Source: Frateuria_A sp051900415 (GTDB taxonomy: Bacteria > Pseudomonadota > Gammaproteobacteria > Xanthomonadales > Rhodanobacteraceae). Taken from it: a stretch of 64,000 nucleotides of DNA. Under the pieces are notes generated by a model that saw nothing but the letters and a program-made list of their open reading frames with translations, made no database searches and had not been told where the DNA came from. Shown piece after piece: positions 8,367 to 21,073 of this stretch (positions are counted from its first letter, which is position 1; every line of letters begins with the position of its first letter). The stretch is from assembly GCF_051900415.1 (NCBI RefSeq), contig NZ_JBHZGL010000014.1, positions 44,943 to 108,942 of the forward strand, read 5' to 3'. Made by a program: the position numbers and the translations under genes.

Positions 8367-9031
8367 ACGTTCCACCCGGCCTGGTGATCTTCGACTGCGA
8401 CGGCGTGCTGGTCGACAGCGAGCCAATCGCCAACCGCGTGTTTGCGCGGATGCTTGCCGAGCAAGGACTGGTTTTCGACGACAGGCAGATGGACGAGCTG
8501 TTCCTCGGCCGCACCATGGCGCATTGCCTGGCGCTGGTAGCCGACCGGCTCGGCCGCGCCTTGCCCGACGACTTCGAAGCCAGGCACGACCGGCGTCTGT
8601 TCGACGCACTGGCGGCGGAGCTTGCGCCGGTGCCGGGCGTGGTGCAGGTCCTCGATGGCTTGGCGCTGCCGTTCTGCGTGGCCTCCAACGGTGGCCCCGA
8701 CAAGGTGCGCTTCAGCCTGGAGCGGGTCGGCCTGTTGCCGCGTTTCGAAGGTCGCCTGTTCAGCGCGGCCCAGGTGGCGCGCGGTAAGCCGGCACCGGAC
8801 CTGTTCCTGCACGCCGCCCGCTGCATGGACGTTGCGCCCGCGGCCTGCGTGGTGGTGGAGGATTCACCGGCCGGTGTTGCTGGCGGCGTAGCGGCGGGCA
8901 TGAGGGTGCTCGGCTTCGCGTCCCATACGCCGGCGGCGCGCCTGCGTGACGCGGGCGCGCACGACCTGTTCACCGCCATGGACGAACTGCCGACCCTTTT
9001 GGCGCAACTGGCGGCTACCGAGCCCTTGTAG
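8363..9031 (+). CDS. HAD-superfamily phosphatase (beta-phosphoglucomutase/YieH-like)
   Basis: 222 aa. Motif I is FDCDGVLVDSEP (nucleophile and acid Asp pair near the N-terminus), motif II is ASNG, motif III the lysine in RGKPAPDLF, and motif IV VVEDSPAGVAGG. A helical cap follows motif I (subclass IA, like 2-deoxyglucose-6-phosphatase, YieH and beta-phosphoglucomutase). The substrate cannot be told from sequence. Start is a GTG overlapping the OsmC stop (GTGA), so it is probably translated by coupling. A degenerate GTAG repeat begins at the stop codon. Confidence 0.9.
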   Translation: MNVPPGLVIFDCDGVLVDSEPIANRVFARMLAEQGLVFDDRQMDELFLGRTMAHCLALVADRLGRALPDDFEARHDRRLFDALAAELAPVPGVVQVLDGLALPFCVASNGGPDKVRFSLERVGLLPRFEGRLFSAAQVARGKPAPDLFLHAARCMDVAPAACVVVEDSPAGVAGGVAAGMRVLGFASHTPAARLRDAGAHDLFTAMDELPTLLAQLAATEPL

Positions 9032-9083
9032 GAGCGCACCAGTACGCCACCGCCATCCACCCGGTCGCGCGCAGAGGCACCGG
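9028..9083. repeat. Degenerate GTAG-type palindromic repeat
   Basis: Begins GTAGGAGCGCACC like the intact copies at 13541 and 20923, but the second arm is eroded. It lies just after the HAD gene, between two convergent genes. Confidence 0.5.
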
Positions 9084-9094
9084 CAGACGACCCG

Positions 9095-9802
9095 CTAACC
9101 TTGCTGCTGTCGCCGGTGGCGCGTAAAGCGGCCGATCAGCAGCGGCACCAGCGCCAGCAGCGCGATGGCAGCCAGCGGCAGCAATACCTCGCGATGCATG
9201 AAAAGGCCCAGGCCGATGCGGTCGCTTTCCCTGAGCGCATGGCCCAGGCCGGCGCCGATCGAGGTTTCAAAGATCAGCGCCACGGTGCCGCCGAGCCAGG
9301 TGGAGCCGACGAAAAGCCACATCGGGCAACGCAGCCAGGCCAGGCAGACGGTGATCAGCCCGAACGGCGCCACCGGTACGAATCGCAGGAACAGCGTGTA
9401 GCTGACCGGATGCCTTTCAAACCCGTGGTGCAACCGCGCCACCAGCGCCGGCGGGTGGCGGCTGCCCGCGCCGAAGGCGTAACGGCTGGCCAGGAACAGG
9501 ATCAGCGAGCCCAGCGTCAGTCCGATCGACGACCAGGTGGTGCCTTCGAGCACGCCGAAGGCGAAGCCGCCAGCGAAGATGATGATCACCGTCCCGGGGA
9601 TGCCGGTGGCCATCGCCAGCGTCAGCAGGCCGATGTAGGCCAGCCGGCTGAGCCACGGGTGGGATGCGATCTGCGCGTGCAGCTCACCCTGGTGCGCGAC
9701 CAGTTGCTCGGGGTTGAGCCGGTCCAGCGCGCCCGAGGCGAACAGCACCACACCGGCGACCACCAGCAGCAGCAACGGCAGGGCGGCGCGCAGCCGGCTC
9801 AA
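9095..9802 (-). CDS. TVP38/TMEM64 (DedA-like) membrane protein
   Basis: About 235 aa with five to six hydrophobic helices. The central SNARE-associated/VTT-type motif region includes GIPGTVIIIFAGGFAFG and RFVPVAPFGLITV, typical of the YdjX/YdjZ branch. Related DedA/VTT proteins act as lipid scramblases or carriers; the role of this member is unknown. I chose the TTG at 9802, which overlaps the stop of the deaminase gene (TTGA) and places the first membrane helix right after the start. No ATG occurs nearby, and upstream readings run inside the deaminase. It is the last gene of a glnS-deaminase-TVP38 unit. Confidence 0.8.
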   Translation of the reverse strand: MSRLRAALPLLLLVVAGVVLFASGALDRLNPEQLVAHQGELHAQIASHPWLSRLAYIGLLTLAMATGIPGTVIIIFAGGFAFGVLEGTTWSSIGLTLGSLILFLASRYAFGAGSRHPPALVARLHHGFERHPVSYTLFLRFVPVAPFGLITVCLAWLRCPMWLFVGSTWLGGTVALIFETSIGAGLGHALRESDRIGLGLFMHREVLLPLAAIALLALVPLLIGRFTRHRRQQQG

Positions 9803-10363
9803 TAGTGCGCTCCGCCCTGGCCATAGTCGGCGAGCACCGCGCGCGCTTCCTCGCGCAGGATGTCGCGGCGCACGGCAATGCCGCGGCGTTCGAGCTGGCT
9901 GACCCAATCGGCGGGCAGCGGGCCTTCGTCGAAGGTGGTAAGCGATTCGACGTCTTCAGCGCGGGCGCCGATAAGCAGCTCGTCGATACCGGCCCACACG
10001 GTGGCGCCGTAACACTGGCAGCAGGGCTGCGCGCTGGTCGCCAGGATGAACCGGCCGTTGCCGCCCGCGTTGAGCCGGAAGCTCGCCAGGCGCTGCTGCG
10101 CCAGCATGTAGGCCATCATCTCCGCGTGCGCGACCGAGCAGGTCTGCGGCACCACGCGGTTGATGCCGGCGGAAACCAGCCGGCCATCCTCGTGGAACAC
10201 CGCCGCGCCGAACGGCCCGCCATGGCTGCGCCTGACGTTCTGGCGGGCGAGCTCGATGGCGAGGCCCACGCGCTCCTCGTCGGTGAGGTAGCGCCGGCTC
10301 GTATCCGCCACCTCGCCGACCCAGGGCGGCAGGGTGAGATGCAGTTGCAGGGGCAGCAACACG

Positions 10364-10389
<26 letters not shown>
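9799..10389 (-). CDS. Cytidine/deoxycytidylate deaminase-family (nucleoside or guanine deaminase-like) protein
   Basis: 196 aa. It contains the zinc-dependent deaminase signatures HAE (in SVAHAEMMA, catalytic Glu) and PCxxC (in QPCCQC, zinc ligands). Spacing and the GGPFGAAV motif resemble the guanine/tRNA-adenosine deaminase branch more than CDA. The reading starts at a GTG inside the last codons of glnS; a second GTG at 10362, just after the glnS stop, would shorten it by nine residues and is equally plausible. It is sandwiched between glnS and a membrane protein with overlaps at both ends. Confidence 0.85.
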
Positions 10390-12115
<1,726 letters not shown>

Positions 12116-12342
12116 CGGTGCGGCTCGGGCGGGTACGGGGCGGAAACCGGGGAGTTTACCCTGAGTTGCGAGTGGCCCTGCGTTCTTTTCGTGGGCGGCG
12201 GGGAAACCGCTCCCGCGCAACCCTCTCCCGGGAGGAGGGCTTCGTCGGCTTCCCTTCCAGCACCGGGCCTCTTCGCTCGCTCTCCGAGGCGAGGCGGGGC
12301 GTTCCGCTTGCCGCTCCGTTCGCCGCGCAGTAGCGTGGCCGC

Positions 12343-12618
12343 ATGCGCATCGCCTACCGAGCCGAAAGCCTGATCGACGCCCATCTGGTGAAGGATGCGC
12401 TGGAGCGCGAGGACATTCCCGCGTTCGTGTCCGGCGAGTACCTGACCGGCGCGGTCGGCCAGCTCCCCGCACTCGACTACGTCGCCGTGATGGTGCCCGA
12501 GTCCTCCGCCCAGGCGGCCGACGCGGTAGTGCGCCAGGTCGAAGCGCAGCTGGCCGAGGCGCGCGCATCGATCGACGACTGGGACGGCGACGCGCAACTG
12601 GCGACCGATACGCCGTGA
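12343..12618 (+). CDS. DUF2007-domain putative signal-transducing protein
   Basis: 91 aa. The start MRIAYRAESLIDAHLVKDALE and the EYLTGAVGQLPALDYVAVMVP middle are typical of the small DUF2007 family, which has a GlnB-like fold and unknown function. Acidic C-terminal tail. The stop overlaps the GTG of the EamA transporter gene, so the two are probably coupled. Confidence 0.85.
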   Translation: MRIAYRAESLIDAHLVKDALEREDIPAFVSGEYLTGAVGQLPALDYVAVMVPESSAQAADAVVRQVEAQLAEARASIDDWDGDAQLATDTP

Positions 12619-13544
12619 CCGCACAGGCTCCCCTGGCGGCGGCGCCCGGCGCGCCGCCGGCGGCGGTCGGCCGCATGGCGCTGGGCGCGATGCTGCTGTC
12701 CACCACCAGCATCTTCGTCGTGCTGGCACAGGTGGCGCCGACCGTCTCGGCGTTCTACCGCATGCTGTTCGGCGGCGCGATGCTTCTCGGCTGGGTGGTG
12801 CTGACCCGGCGGTGGGTACGCATCCGCTGGCGCGACCTCACGCTCGCGCTGCTGCCGGCGCTGGGGTTCTCGCTCGACCTGATCTTCTGGCACCGCTCGA
12901 TCCTCTGGGTCGGCCCCGGCGTCGCCACGCTGCTGACCAACTTCCAGGTCTTCCTGATGGCACTGGTCGGCTGGTGGGTCTACCGCGAGCGGCTGGGGCG
13001 ATGGTTCGTGCCGGGCTTGGCGGTGGCGCTGGCCGGGTTGTGGCTGCTGGTCGGTGCGCACTGGTCGCTGTTCGACGCGCGGCATCGGCTGGGCGTGTGG
13101 TTCGGGCTCGCCAGCGGTGTGGCCTATACGTTGTACCTGCTGAGCTTCCGGCGGGCATTGTCCGGGCACACCGCGCTGTCGGCGGCGCAATTCCTGGGCT
13201 TGATGAGTCTGCTGAGCGCGTTGTTGCTCATGGCATGGGGCGCGTTCGAGCGGGACACCTTCGCGCTGGTGACGGCGCGCAGCTGGAGCGCGCTGCTGGC
13301 GTTGGGTTTCTTTGGGCAGGTGGTGGCCTGGTTGCTGATGGTGCGCGCGATGCCGCTGCTGCCGGCCTCGATGGTGGGACTGTTGTTGCTGCTGCAGCCG
13401 GCGCTGGCGTTCGTGCTGGACGTGCTGTTGTTCAGGCGCCCGACCGGGGCGGGCGACTGGGCGGGGTTGGCGCTGGCGTTGACCGGCATCCTGCTGGGAA
13501 CCGTGCGCGGCGCCCGGCAAAAAAAGGCGATGCTTTCCCAGTAG
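12615..13544 (+). CDS. EamA-family (DMT superfamily) transporter
   Basis: 309 aa with about ten hydrophobic helices in two EamA repeats. The first repeat has MLLSTTSIFVVLAQVAP and the SLDLIFWHRSILWVGPGVA stretch; the second ends with LALAFVLD and DWAGLALALTGILLG-like motifs. Family members export metabolites or amino acids; the substrate is unknown. The GTG start overlaps the DUF2007 stop. The stop codon lies inside the GTAG repeat at 13541. Confidence 0.9.
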   Translation: MTAQAPLAAAPGAPPAAVGRMALGAMLLSTTSIFVVLAQVAPTVSAFYRMLFGGAMLLGWVVLTRRWVRIRWRDLTLALLPALGFSLDLIFWHRSILWVGPGVATLLTNFQVFLMALVGWWVYRERLGRWFVPGLAVALAGLWLLVGAHWSLFDARHRLGVWFGLASGVAYTLYLLSFRRALSGHTALSAAQFLGLMSLLSALLLMAWGAFERDTFALVTARSWSALLALGFFGQVVAWLLMVRAMPLLPASMVGLLLLLQPALAFVLDVLLFRRPTGAGDWAGLALALTGILLGTVRGARQKKAMLSQ

Positions 13545-13600
13545 GAGCGCACCTGTGCGCGACCGCCATGCATCCCGGTCGCGCACAGGTGCGCTCCTAC
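13541..13600. repeat. GTAG-type palindromic repeat (REP/SMAG-like), intact
   Basis: A near-perfect 60-bp palindrome with arms GTAGGAGCGCACCTGTGCGCGACC and its complement. It starts at the EamA stop codon and ends just before apt, so it could act as an mRNA 3' hairpin. One of about eleven related elements in the window. Confidence 0.9.
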
Positions 13601-13626
13601 AAGGGTTACCTCACAGGGGCCACGCA

Positions 13627-14145
13627 ATGCACGACTTCGAAACGCTCATCCGCGCCATACCCCACTTCCCACAGCCCGGCGTCGTGTTCCGCGACGTCAC
13701 GCCGCTGCTGGCCGATGCGGGCGCCTTCGCGCGCTGCATCGATGCCCTTGCCGAGCCCTGGCTGGGCGAGGGCGTGCGGGTGGTGTGCGGGATCGAGTCG
13801 CGCGGCTTCATCTTCGGCGCGGCACTGGCCCAAAAGCTCAACGCGGGCTTCGTGCCGCTGCGCAAGCCGGGCAAGCTGCCGCCGCCGGTGGTCGGCATCG
13901 ATTACGCGCTGGAGTACGGCCACGACCGGCTGGAAGTGCGCGCCGATGCATTGGCCCACGGCGAACGCGCGCTGCTGGTCGACGACGTGCTCGCCACCGG
14001 CGGCACGCTGGCCGCGGCGCAGGCGCTGCTCGAGCGGCTCGGCGTCGAACTGGTGGGGGCGGGCGTGGTGATCGAGCTGGAGGCGCTCGCGGGCAGGGCG
14101 CGCTGGCAGGGCAAGGCGCCGCTGCACGCGCTGCTGCGCTACTGA
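13627..14145 (+). CDS. apt: Adenine phosphoribosyltransferase
   Basis: 172 aa purine-salvage enzyme converting adenine and PRPP to AMP. It starts MHDFETLIRAIPHFPQPGVVFRD, contains the ESRGFIFGAALA nucleotide-binding segment, and has the PRPP signature LLVDDVLATGGTL. Length is typical (E. coli 183). Start ATG 13627 is chosen on homology; the upstream part of the frame lies within a repeat. Convergent with plsC, overlapping by 7 bp at the stops. Confidence 0.95.
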   Translation: MHDFETLIRAIPHFPQPGVVFRDVTPLLADAGAFARCIDALAEPWLGEGVRVVCGIESRGFIFGAALAQKLNAGFVPLRKPGKLPPPVVGIDYALEYGHDRLEVRADALAHGERALLVDDVLATGGTLAAAQALLERLGVELVGAGVVIELEALAGRARWQGKAPLHALLRY

Positions 14146-14870
14146 GCAGAGCTTTCGGCCAGCAACGCGACCACCGCCTCGCGCGCCTGCCGGGCCAGCG
14201 CACTGCGCTCGGGGGGCACGAGCCCCTGGCTGGAGAGCGGGCTGCCGAACCGCACCACGATCTTTCCAGGGCGCACGTGAAAGCCCGCGGGCGGCAATAC
14301 CCTGCCGCTGCCTTCGATCGCCACCGGCACCACGGCCACGCCGGCCTCGATCGCCAGCTGGAAGGCGCCGCCCTTGAACGGGCCCACACGGCCGCGGCTG
14401 CGCGTGCCTTCCGGGAACGCACAAACGCTGGCCCCGCCACGCACGACCTCGACCGCCGCACGCAGGCGGCGCGCCGAACTGCGTGCGCTGGCGCGCTCGA
14501 TGAACACCATGCCCATCGCCTGTGCGTACCAGCCGACGAAGGGCACCCTCGCCAGCTCCTGCTTCAGCACGAAGCGCAACGGCACCGGCACGGCGCGGAA
14601 CAGCGCGCAGATGTCGATCATCGACTGGTGGTTGGCCACGAATACGTGCGGCCGCGACCAGTCGACCCGCTCCAGTCCGTGCACTTCCAGCCGCGCGCCG
14701 GCGCCGTGCAGCAGCCCGGGCGCCCAGCAGCGCGAGGCCATCCGCAGCGGCCAGTGGCGTCCGCCGGTGAGCAGGCGCACCAACAGCGCCAGGCAGATCC
14801 AGGCGGCGGTCCAGAGCAGGGTGAAAAGCAATTGCAGCGCGTTGAACCACGCCCACGCGAGGCGGCTCAT
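14139..14870 (-). CDS. plsC: 1-acyl-sn-glycerol-3-phosphate acyltransferase
   Basis: 243-aa inner-membrane enzyme that acylates lysophosphatidic acid to phosphatidic acid. Two N-terminal hydrophobic segments precede the acyltransferase HX4D motif (NHQSMID) and the FPEGTRS substrate-binding motif; a VPVAIEGSGRVLPP stretch (motif IV) follows. Start ATG 14870. Convergent with apt. The upstream region is shared with the clpB promoter on the other strand. Confidence 0.92.
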   Translation of the reverse strand: MSRLAWAWFNALQLLFTLLWTAAWICLALLVRLLTGGRHWPLRMASRCWAPGLLHGAGARLEVHGLERVDWSRPHVFVANHQSMIDICALFRAVPVPLRFVLKQELARVPFVGWYAQAMGMVFIERASARSSARRLRAAVEVVRGGASVCAFPEGTRSRGRVGPFKGGAFQLAIEAGVAVVPVAIEGSGRVLPPAGFHVRPGKIVVRFGSPLSSQGLVPPERSALARQAREAVVALLAESSAQ

Positions 14871-14968
14871 ACACGCGATCCGGAAGGTTTCATCACACGG
14901 CGTCCCTGCGGGCTGAACCGAAAATGATACGGGTCAGGCCCCTGCGTCGAACAGGCGGTACCGGCCGT

Positions 14969-14996
14969 CTTGAAGGCCACTGAGACGCCCCTATCT
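14969..14996 (+). promoter_or_regulatory. Sigma-32 (heat-shock) promoter of clpB
   Basis: CTTGAA at 14969-14974 and CCCCTATCT at 14988-14996 with a 13-bp spacer match the RpoH consensus (CTTGAA, 13-17 bp, CCCCATNT) almost exactly. It lies 50 bp upstream of the clpB ATG, giving a short leader. Confidence 0.8.
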
Positions 14997-15045
14997 CATG
15001 CGCATCGCGGCGGGGGCCGCCCTGTGATTTTCGAAGGATCCACTC

Positions 15046-17637
<2,592 letters not shown>

Positions 17638-17963
17638 CGCCGACCACCACGCCAGGCTCTTGCTCCCTCTTCCCTCCGGGCAGAGGGCCAGGGTGAGGCC
17701 CGGGGCTCGCGTGAAAACCTGTCAATGCCAATGTAGGAGCGCCCTTGGGCGCGACCGCGGGCGCGGGCGTGGCATGGCGGTCGCGCCCTAGGGCGCTCCT
17801 ACACAAGAGCCGCGCGTCGTGGTGGCGCGGACGCGTCGGCAAGCCAGGCGCCTTCCACGAACCGGCGAGGTTCTTCGTCTTTGCGCTCGGCGAAGGTTCG
17901 TGGCGAGCCCCGGCCCCCACCCCAACCCTCTCCCCGGAAGGGAGAGGGAGCCGGCTTGAGGCA
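17638..17963. repeat. Repeat-filled intergenic region between clpB and the TonB receptor gene
   Basis: No gene is visible. The region holds a CTCCCTCTTCCCTCCGGGC palindrome (about 17661-17690), an intact GTAG palindrome (17733-17802, arms GTAGGAGCGCCCTTGGGCGCGACC), and CAACCCTCTCCCCGGAAGGG (about 17922-17950). These sit between two convergent genes and could act as terminators or mRNA 3' stabilisers. Confidence 0.75.
17733..17802. repeat. GTAG-type palindromic repeat
   Basis: Arms GTAGGAGCGCCCTTGGGCGC and GGGCGCTCCTAC flank a GC-rich loop; the second arm has a CTAGGG change compensated only partly. Same variant as the copy at 43069. Confidence 0.85.
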
Positions 17964-20387
17964 CTACCAGCTGTACCGGATCTTCCCGTACACGTACGCG
18001 CCGTTGAACCCGAACGGCGAGAACACGCTGTAGGGCATCGCACCGTTGTTGTCGCTGGCCTCGATCACGCGGTCCGGGTAGCTGTCGAACACGTTGTCCG
18101 CGCCCACCGAGAACATCCAGCGGTCCATCGAGTAATTGAGCGCCAGGTCGAACAACCACTTCGAGTCGAACGTCTGGTCCAGTGCAGGGTTGGTCGAGTT
18201 GTACGAGGTAAAGCTGCCGTAGCGCGTCAGCGTGCTGTCCAGGCTCCAGCGGCCGTTGGTGTAGAGCCAGTTGAAGATCAGCTTGCTGCGTGGCGTGGTG
18301 TCGGCCAGCAGGCCGAACTGGTCACGGCGGTCGATGCGCCTGAAGCTCACCCCCAGGGCGTCCAGCACCGCGGGGTTCGGCCGTACGTCGGTCACCTCGT
18401 TCTTGTTGTAGTTGTAGCTGACGGTGGTGTGCAGCGAGGCACCGTCACCCACGTCGAACAGATAGCTGGCGACCAGGTCGATGCCGCGCGTGCGCGTGTT
18501 CACCGCATTGGTGAAGTAGGAGATACCGCTGAAGTTGGTGTTGGTGATGCCGTTGGCGGCCAGATAGTCGCGTACCGCGGGGGAGGTGGTGGAGATGGTG
18601 CTGGAGAGCGTGACGCGGTCGCGGATCTTGATCTGGTAGAGGTCCGCGCTGAGGTCCAGTCCGTCGACCGGGCTCCACACGGCGCCGAAGGTGAGGTTGC
18701 GCGACTTCTCCGGCTTCAGCGGCTCGCCGCCGAGCAGCGTGGCAATGGCGCTGGTGGAGGACACCAGGCCGGTGTTGTAGATGCCTGCAGGCAGGCCCAG
18801 CGAGTTGCCTTCGCCGAAATACAGCGAGGAGGTGTACGAGTAGTACTGCTGCGCCAGCGATGGCGCACGGAAGCCGGTCGAGGCGCTGCCGCGCAGGGCG
18901 AAGCGGTCGGTGAAGTCGAAGCGGGCCGCCAGCGCACCGGAGGTGGTGGTGCCGAAGTCGGAGTAGTCCTCGTGACGCACGGCCAGCGACGTACCCAGAC
19001 GGTCGGTGAGATTGGTCTCCACGCTCACGTACTCGGCCACGTCGTGGCGGTCATGCGAGCCGGCGTTGGCCGGCTGGTAGCCACCGAAGCCCTGCGCGCC
19101 ACCAGAGAAGCCGGACGTGCCGGTGTAGTAGGAGGGCAGGTCGCCGGCGCGGATCTGGTAGCTCTGGCGCAGGTATTCGGCACCGAAGGCGAGCGTCACG
19201 TCATTGGGCAGCCAGCCGACCGACAGGTCCTTGGCGATATCCACGTCCAGCGACTGTTGTGCGGCATCCAGGATGCCGTCGTGGAAGCGCGTGGGCGTGC
19301 TGCCGAAGTCATTGAGATAGGCGCGGTTGAGCGTGTTGAAGGTGGCGTACGACACCCGGTTGCCGCCGTAGTTGCCGGAGACGTCCCAGCGCCAGCCACC
19401 GTCGGTCTTGCCGCGGATGCCCACCACCAGCGAGCGGTCGGTCGCCTGGGCGTTTTCCAGCGGGAGATAACCGTTGGGGTAGAGCGAGGGCACCGCGTTG
19501 GCGTTGTCCAGGTTGCGGAAGAACGCCGGCGACACCGAGTCGCGCTTGCCGTAGTGGCCGAACGCGTACAGCTGCGCGCCACCGAGGTCGTACTGCCCGT
19601 TGAGCATCAGGTTGCGGTCGGTCACTTCCGGGTCGCCGTAGCGCTGGGTGACGCCTTCCTGGGGACGCGTGCGGTTGGGGCCGGCGCGGTTGGTGTAGTC
19701 CTGGTGGCCGGCCTGCGCGGTGAAACGGATCCAGCCGGCGTCGGAAAGCGGGATGCCCGCGTTGGCCGAGCCCTGCCACTTGCGTCCGTCGCCGGCCGAG
19801 TACTGGCCGCCGGACAGCGCCACGTCGCCGCCTTCGGCGCCTTTCTTCAGCACGATGTTGATCACGCCGGCGATGGCGTCGGAGCCGTACTGCGCCGAAG
19901 CGCCATCGCGCAACACCTCGATATGGTCGATGGCATCGATCGGGATGGTATTGAGGTCGACCGCCTGCGAGCCGCGGCCCAGCACGCCGTTGGTCAGGAT
20001 GATCGCGCCCGGGTGCCAGCGCTTGCCGTCGACCAGCACCAGCACCTGGTCGGGCGAGAGGCCGCGCAACTGCGCAGGGCGCTGCGAGTCGGCGGTATCG
20101 GCAGCCGACGGGCGCGGAAAGGTCAGCGAAGGAATCACCCGCGCCAACGCGGTGGAGAGCTCGGTGGTGCCGGTCTGCTTGAGCAGTTGTGCAGAAACCA
20201 CGTCGACCGGCGTGAGGGAACTGCTTTCGGTGCGGTTGTCGGCGCGCGTGCCGGTGACGATCACGGTGCCCAGATTCTTCGCGCTCTTGGTGCCCAGGGA
20301 GGTGTCCTGCGCGTGGGCTGCGGAGCAGGCGAGCAGCAGTGCCGCGGGGAGCAGCGCCAGGTGGGGGAAACGGTGGGGATGCTTCAC
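17964..20387 (-). CDS. TonB-dependent outer-membrane receptor
   Basis: 807 aa. A signal peptide (about 26 residues, ends SAAHAQ) is followed by a plug domain with GTVIVTGTRADNRTESSSLTPVDVV, LRGLSPDQVLVLVDGKR and IEVLRDGASAQYGSDAIAGVIN, and a 22-strand barrel ending in the terminal aromatic motif KIRYSW. It belongs to the large Xanthomonadales receptor family without a clear siderophore or vitamin assignment. The GTG start at 20387 is the only one preceding the signal peptide. No transporter or FecR-type regulator is adjacent, so substrate and regulation are open. It converges on clpB across repeats. Confidence 0.93.
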   Translation of the reverse strand: MKHPHRFPHLALLPAALLLACSAAHAQDTSLGTKSAKNLGTVIVTGTRADNRTESSSLTPVDVVSAQLLKQTGTTELSTALARVIPSLTFPRPSAADTADSQRPAQLRGLSPDQVLVLVDGKRWHPGAIILTNGVLGRGSQAVDLNTIPIDAIDHIEVLRDGASAQYGSDAIAGVINIVLKKGAEGGDVALSGGQYSAGDGRKWQGSANAGIPLSDAGWIRFTAQAGHQDYTNRAGPNRTRPQEGVTQRYGDPEVTDRNLMLNGQYDLGGAQLYAFGHYGKRDSVSPAFFRNLDNANAVPSLYPNGYLPLENAQATDRSLVVGIRGKTDGGWRWDVSGNYGGNRVSYATFNTLNRAYLNDFGSTPTRFHDGILDAAQQSLDVDIAKDLSVGWLPNDVTLAFGAEYLRQSYQIRAGDLPSYYTGTSGFSGGAQGFGGYQPANAGSHDRHDVAEYVSVETNLTDRLGTSLAVRHEDYSDFGTTTSGALAARFDFTDRFALRGSASTGFRAPSLAQQYYSYTSSLYFGEGNSLGLPAGIYNTGLVSSTSAIATLLGGEPLKPEKSRNLTFGAVWSPVDGLDLSADLYQIKIRDRVTLSSTISTTSPAVRDYLAANGITNTNFSGISYFTNAVNTRTRGIDLVASYLFDVGDGASLHTTVSYNYNKNEVTDVRPNPAVLDALGVSFRRIDRRDQFGLLADTTPRSKLIFNWLYTNGRWSLDSTLTRYGSFTSYNSTNPALDQTFDSKWLFDLALNYSMDRWMFSVGADNVFDSYPDRVIEASDNNGAMPYSVFSPFGFNGAYVYGKIRYSW

Positions 20388-20624
20388 GGGGAACTCCTGT
20401 CACGGTGTGGCGATGCACAGCCGGCGGTGGCATCGGGATCGACGGACGTATCGACGTCCACAGGGGCGCGCGCAGGCGTGGTGTCGCGTGGAATCCATGC
20501 GCGCCTGGGAGGCAGGCTACTCCCGGCGCCGCACCCGCGCCAAGGCGCGCACCATTGAAATCGCGACCGACGACTCGATAATGCGCACCAGCGTTTCAGG
20601 GCTGCCTGCCCGGAGTTGTCACCC

Positions 20625-20903
20625 ATGCCCATCTACGAATTCGAGTGCGCCCAGTGCGGGCACCGTTTCGACCGCCTGCAGAAACTGTCCGACCCGGACC
20701 CGTCTTCCTGCCCGTCCTGCGAGGCGCCGCGTGTGCAGCGCAAGCTGAGCGCGCCCTCGTTCCGCCTGGCCGGGAGCGGCTGGTACGAGACCGACTTCAA
20801 GAAGGATGGCGACAAGAAGCGCAACCTGGCGGGGGACGGCGAGGCCAAGGCTGCTGCGCCTGCGCCCGCGCCGGCAGCCGAGAGCAAGCCTTCCAGCGAC
20901 TAA
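20625..20903 (+). CDS. FmdB-family zinc-ribbon regulatory protein
   Basis: 92 aa. MPIYEFECAQCGHRFDRLQ and CPSCEAPRVQRKLSAPSF give a CxxC...CxxC zinc ribbon typical of the FmdB/CxxC_CXXC_SSSS family. The tail is Ala/Pro/Lys-rich and probably disordered. Function is unknown; family members often precede aspS, as here. Start is ATG 20625, not the TTG three codons upstream. Confidence 0.9.
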   Translation: MPIYEFECAQCGHRFDRLQKLSDPDPSSCPSCEAPRVQRKLSAPSFRLAGSGWYETDFKKDGDKKRNLAGDGEAKAAAPAPAPAAESKPSSD

Positions 20904-20922
20904 GCCAAGCCATTCCTCAGTT

Positions 20923-20984
20923 GTAGGAGCGCACCCTGTGCGCGACCCGGATGCGTCACGGTCGCGTACAGGGTGCGCTCCTAC
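20923..20984. repeat. GTAG-type palindromic repeat
   Basis: Arms GTAGGAGCGCACCCTGTGCGCGACC and its near-complement ending CTAC, between the FmdB gene and aspS. Nearly identical to the elements at 13541 and 50294. Confidence 0.9.
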
Positions 20985-21015
20985 AGGGGCTGCCTGCCTG
21001 CGGCCGACGGGCCGA

Positions 21016-21030
21016 TGCTAAAATCGCCCG
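21016..21030 (+). promoter_or_regulatory. Extended -10 promoter element of aspS
   Basis: TGCTAAAATCGCCCG: an extended -10 (TGn TAAAAT) followed by a GC-rich discriminator, about 50 bp upstream of the aspS start. The same TAAAATCGCCCG string precedes yebC (23641) and tRNA-Lys (36215). Confidence 0.65.
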
Positions 21031-21073
21031 TTCGCACGCCTCAATCGGCACCATCCCCGGAGTTCCCGTTCCT

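Noticed and set aside
17745..20558. 937-aa plus-strand reading opposite the TonB receptor
   Set aside because: Mirror frame of the receptor; biased Val/Ala/Arg composition and no domain.
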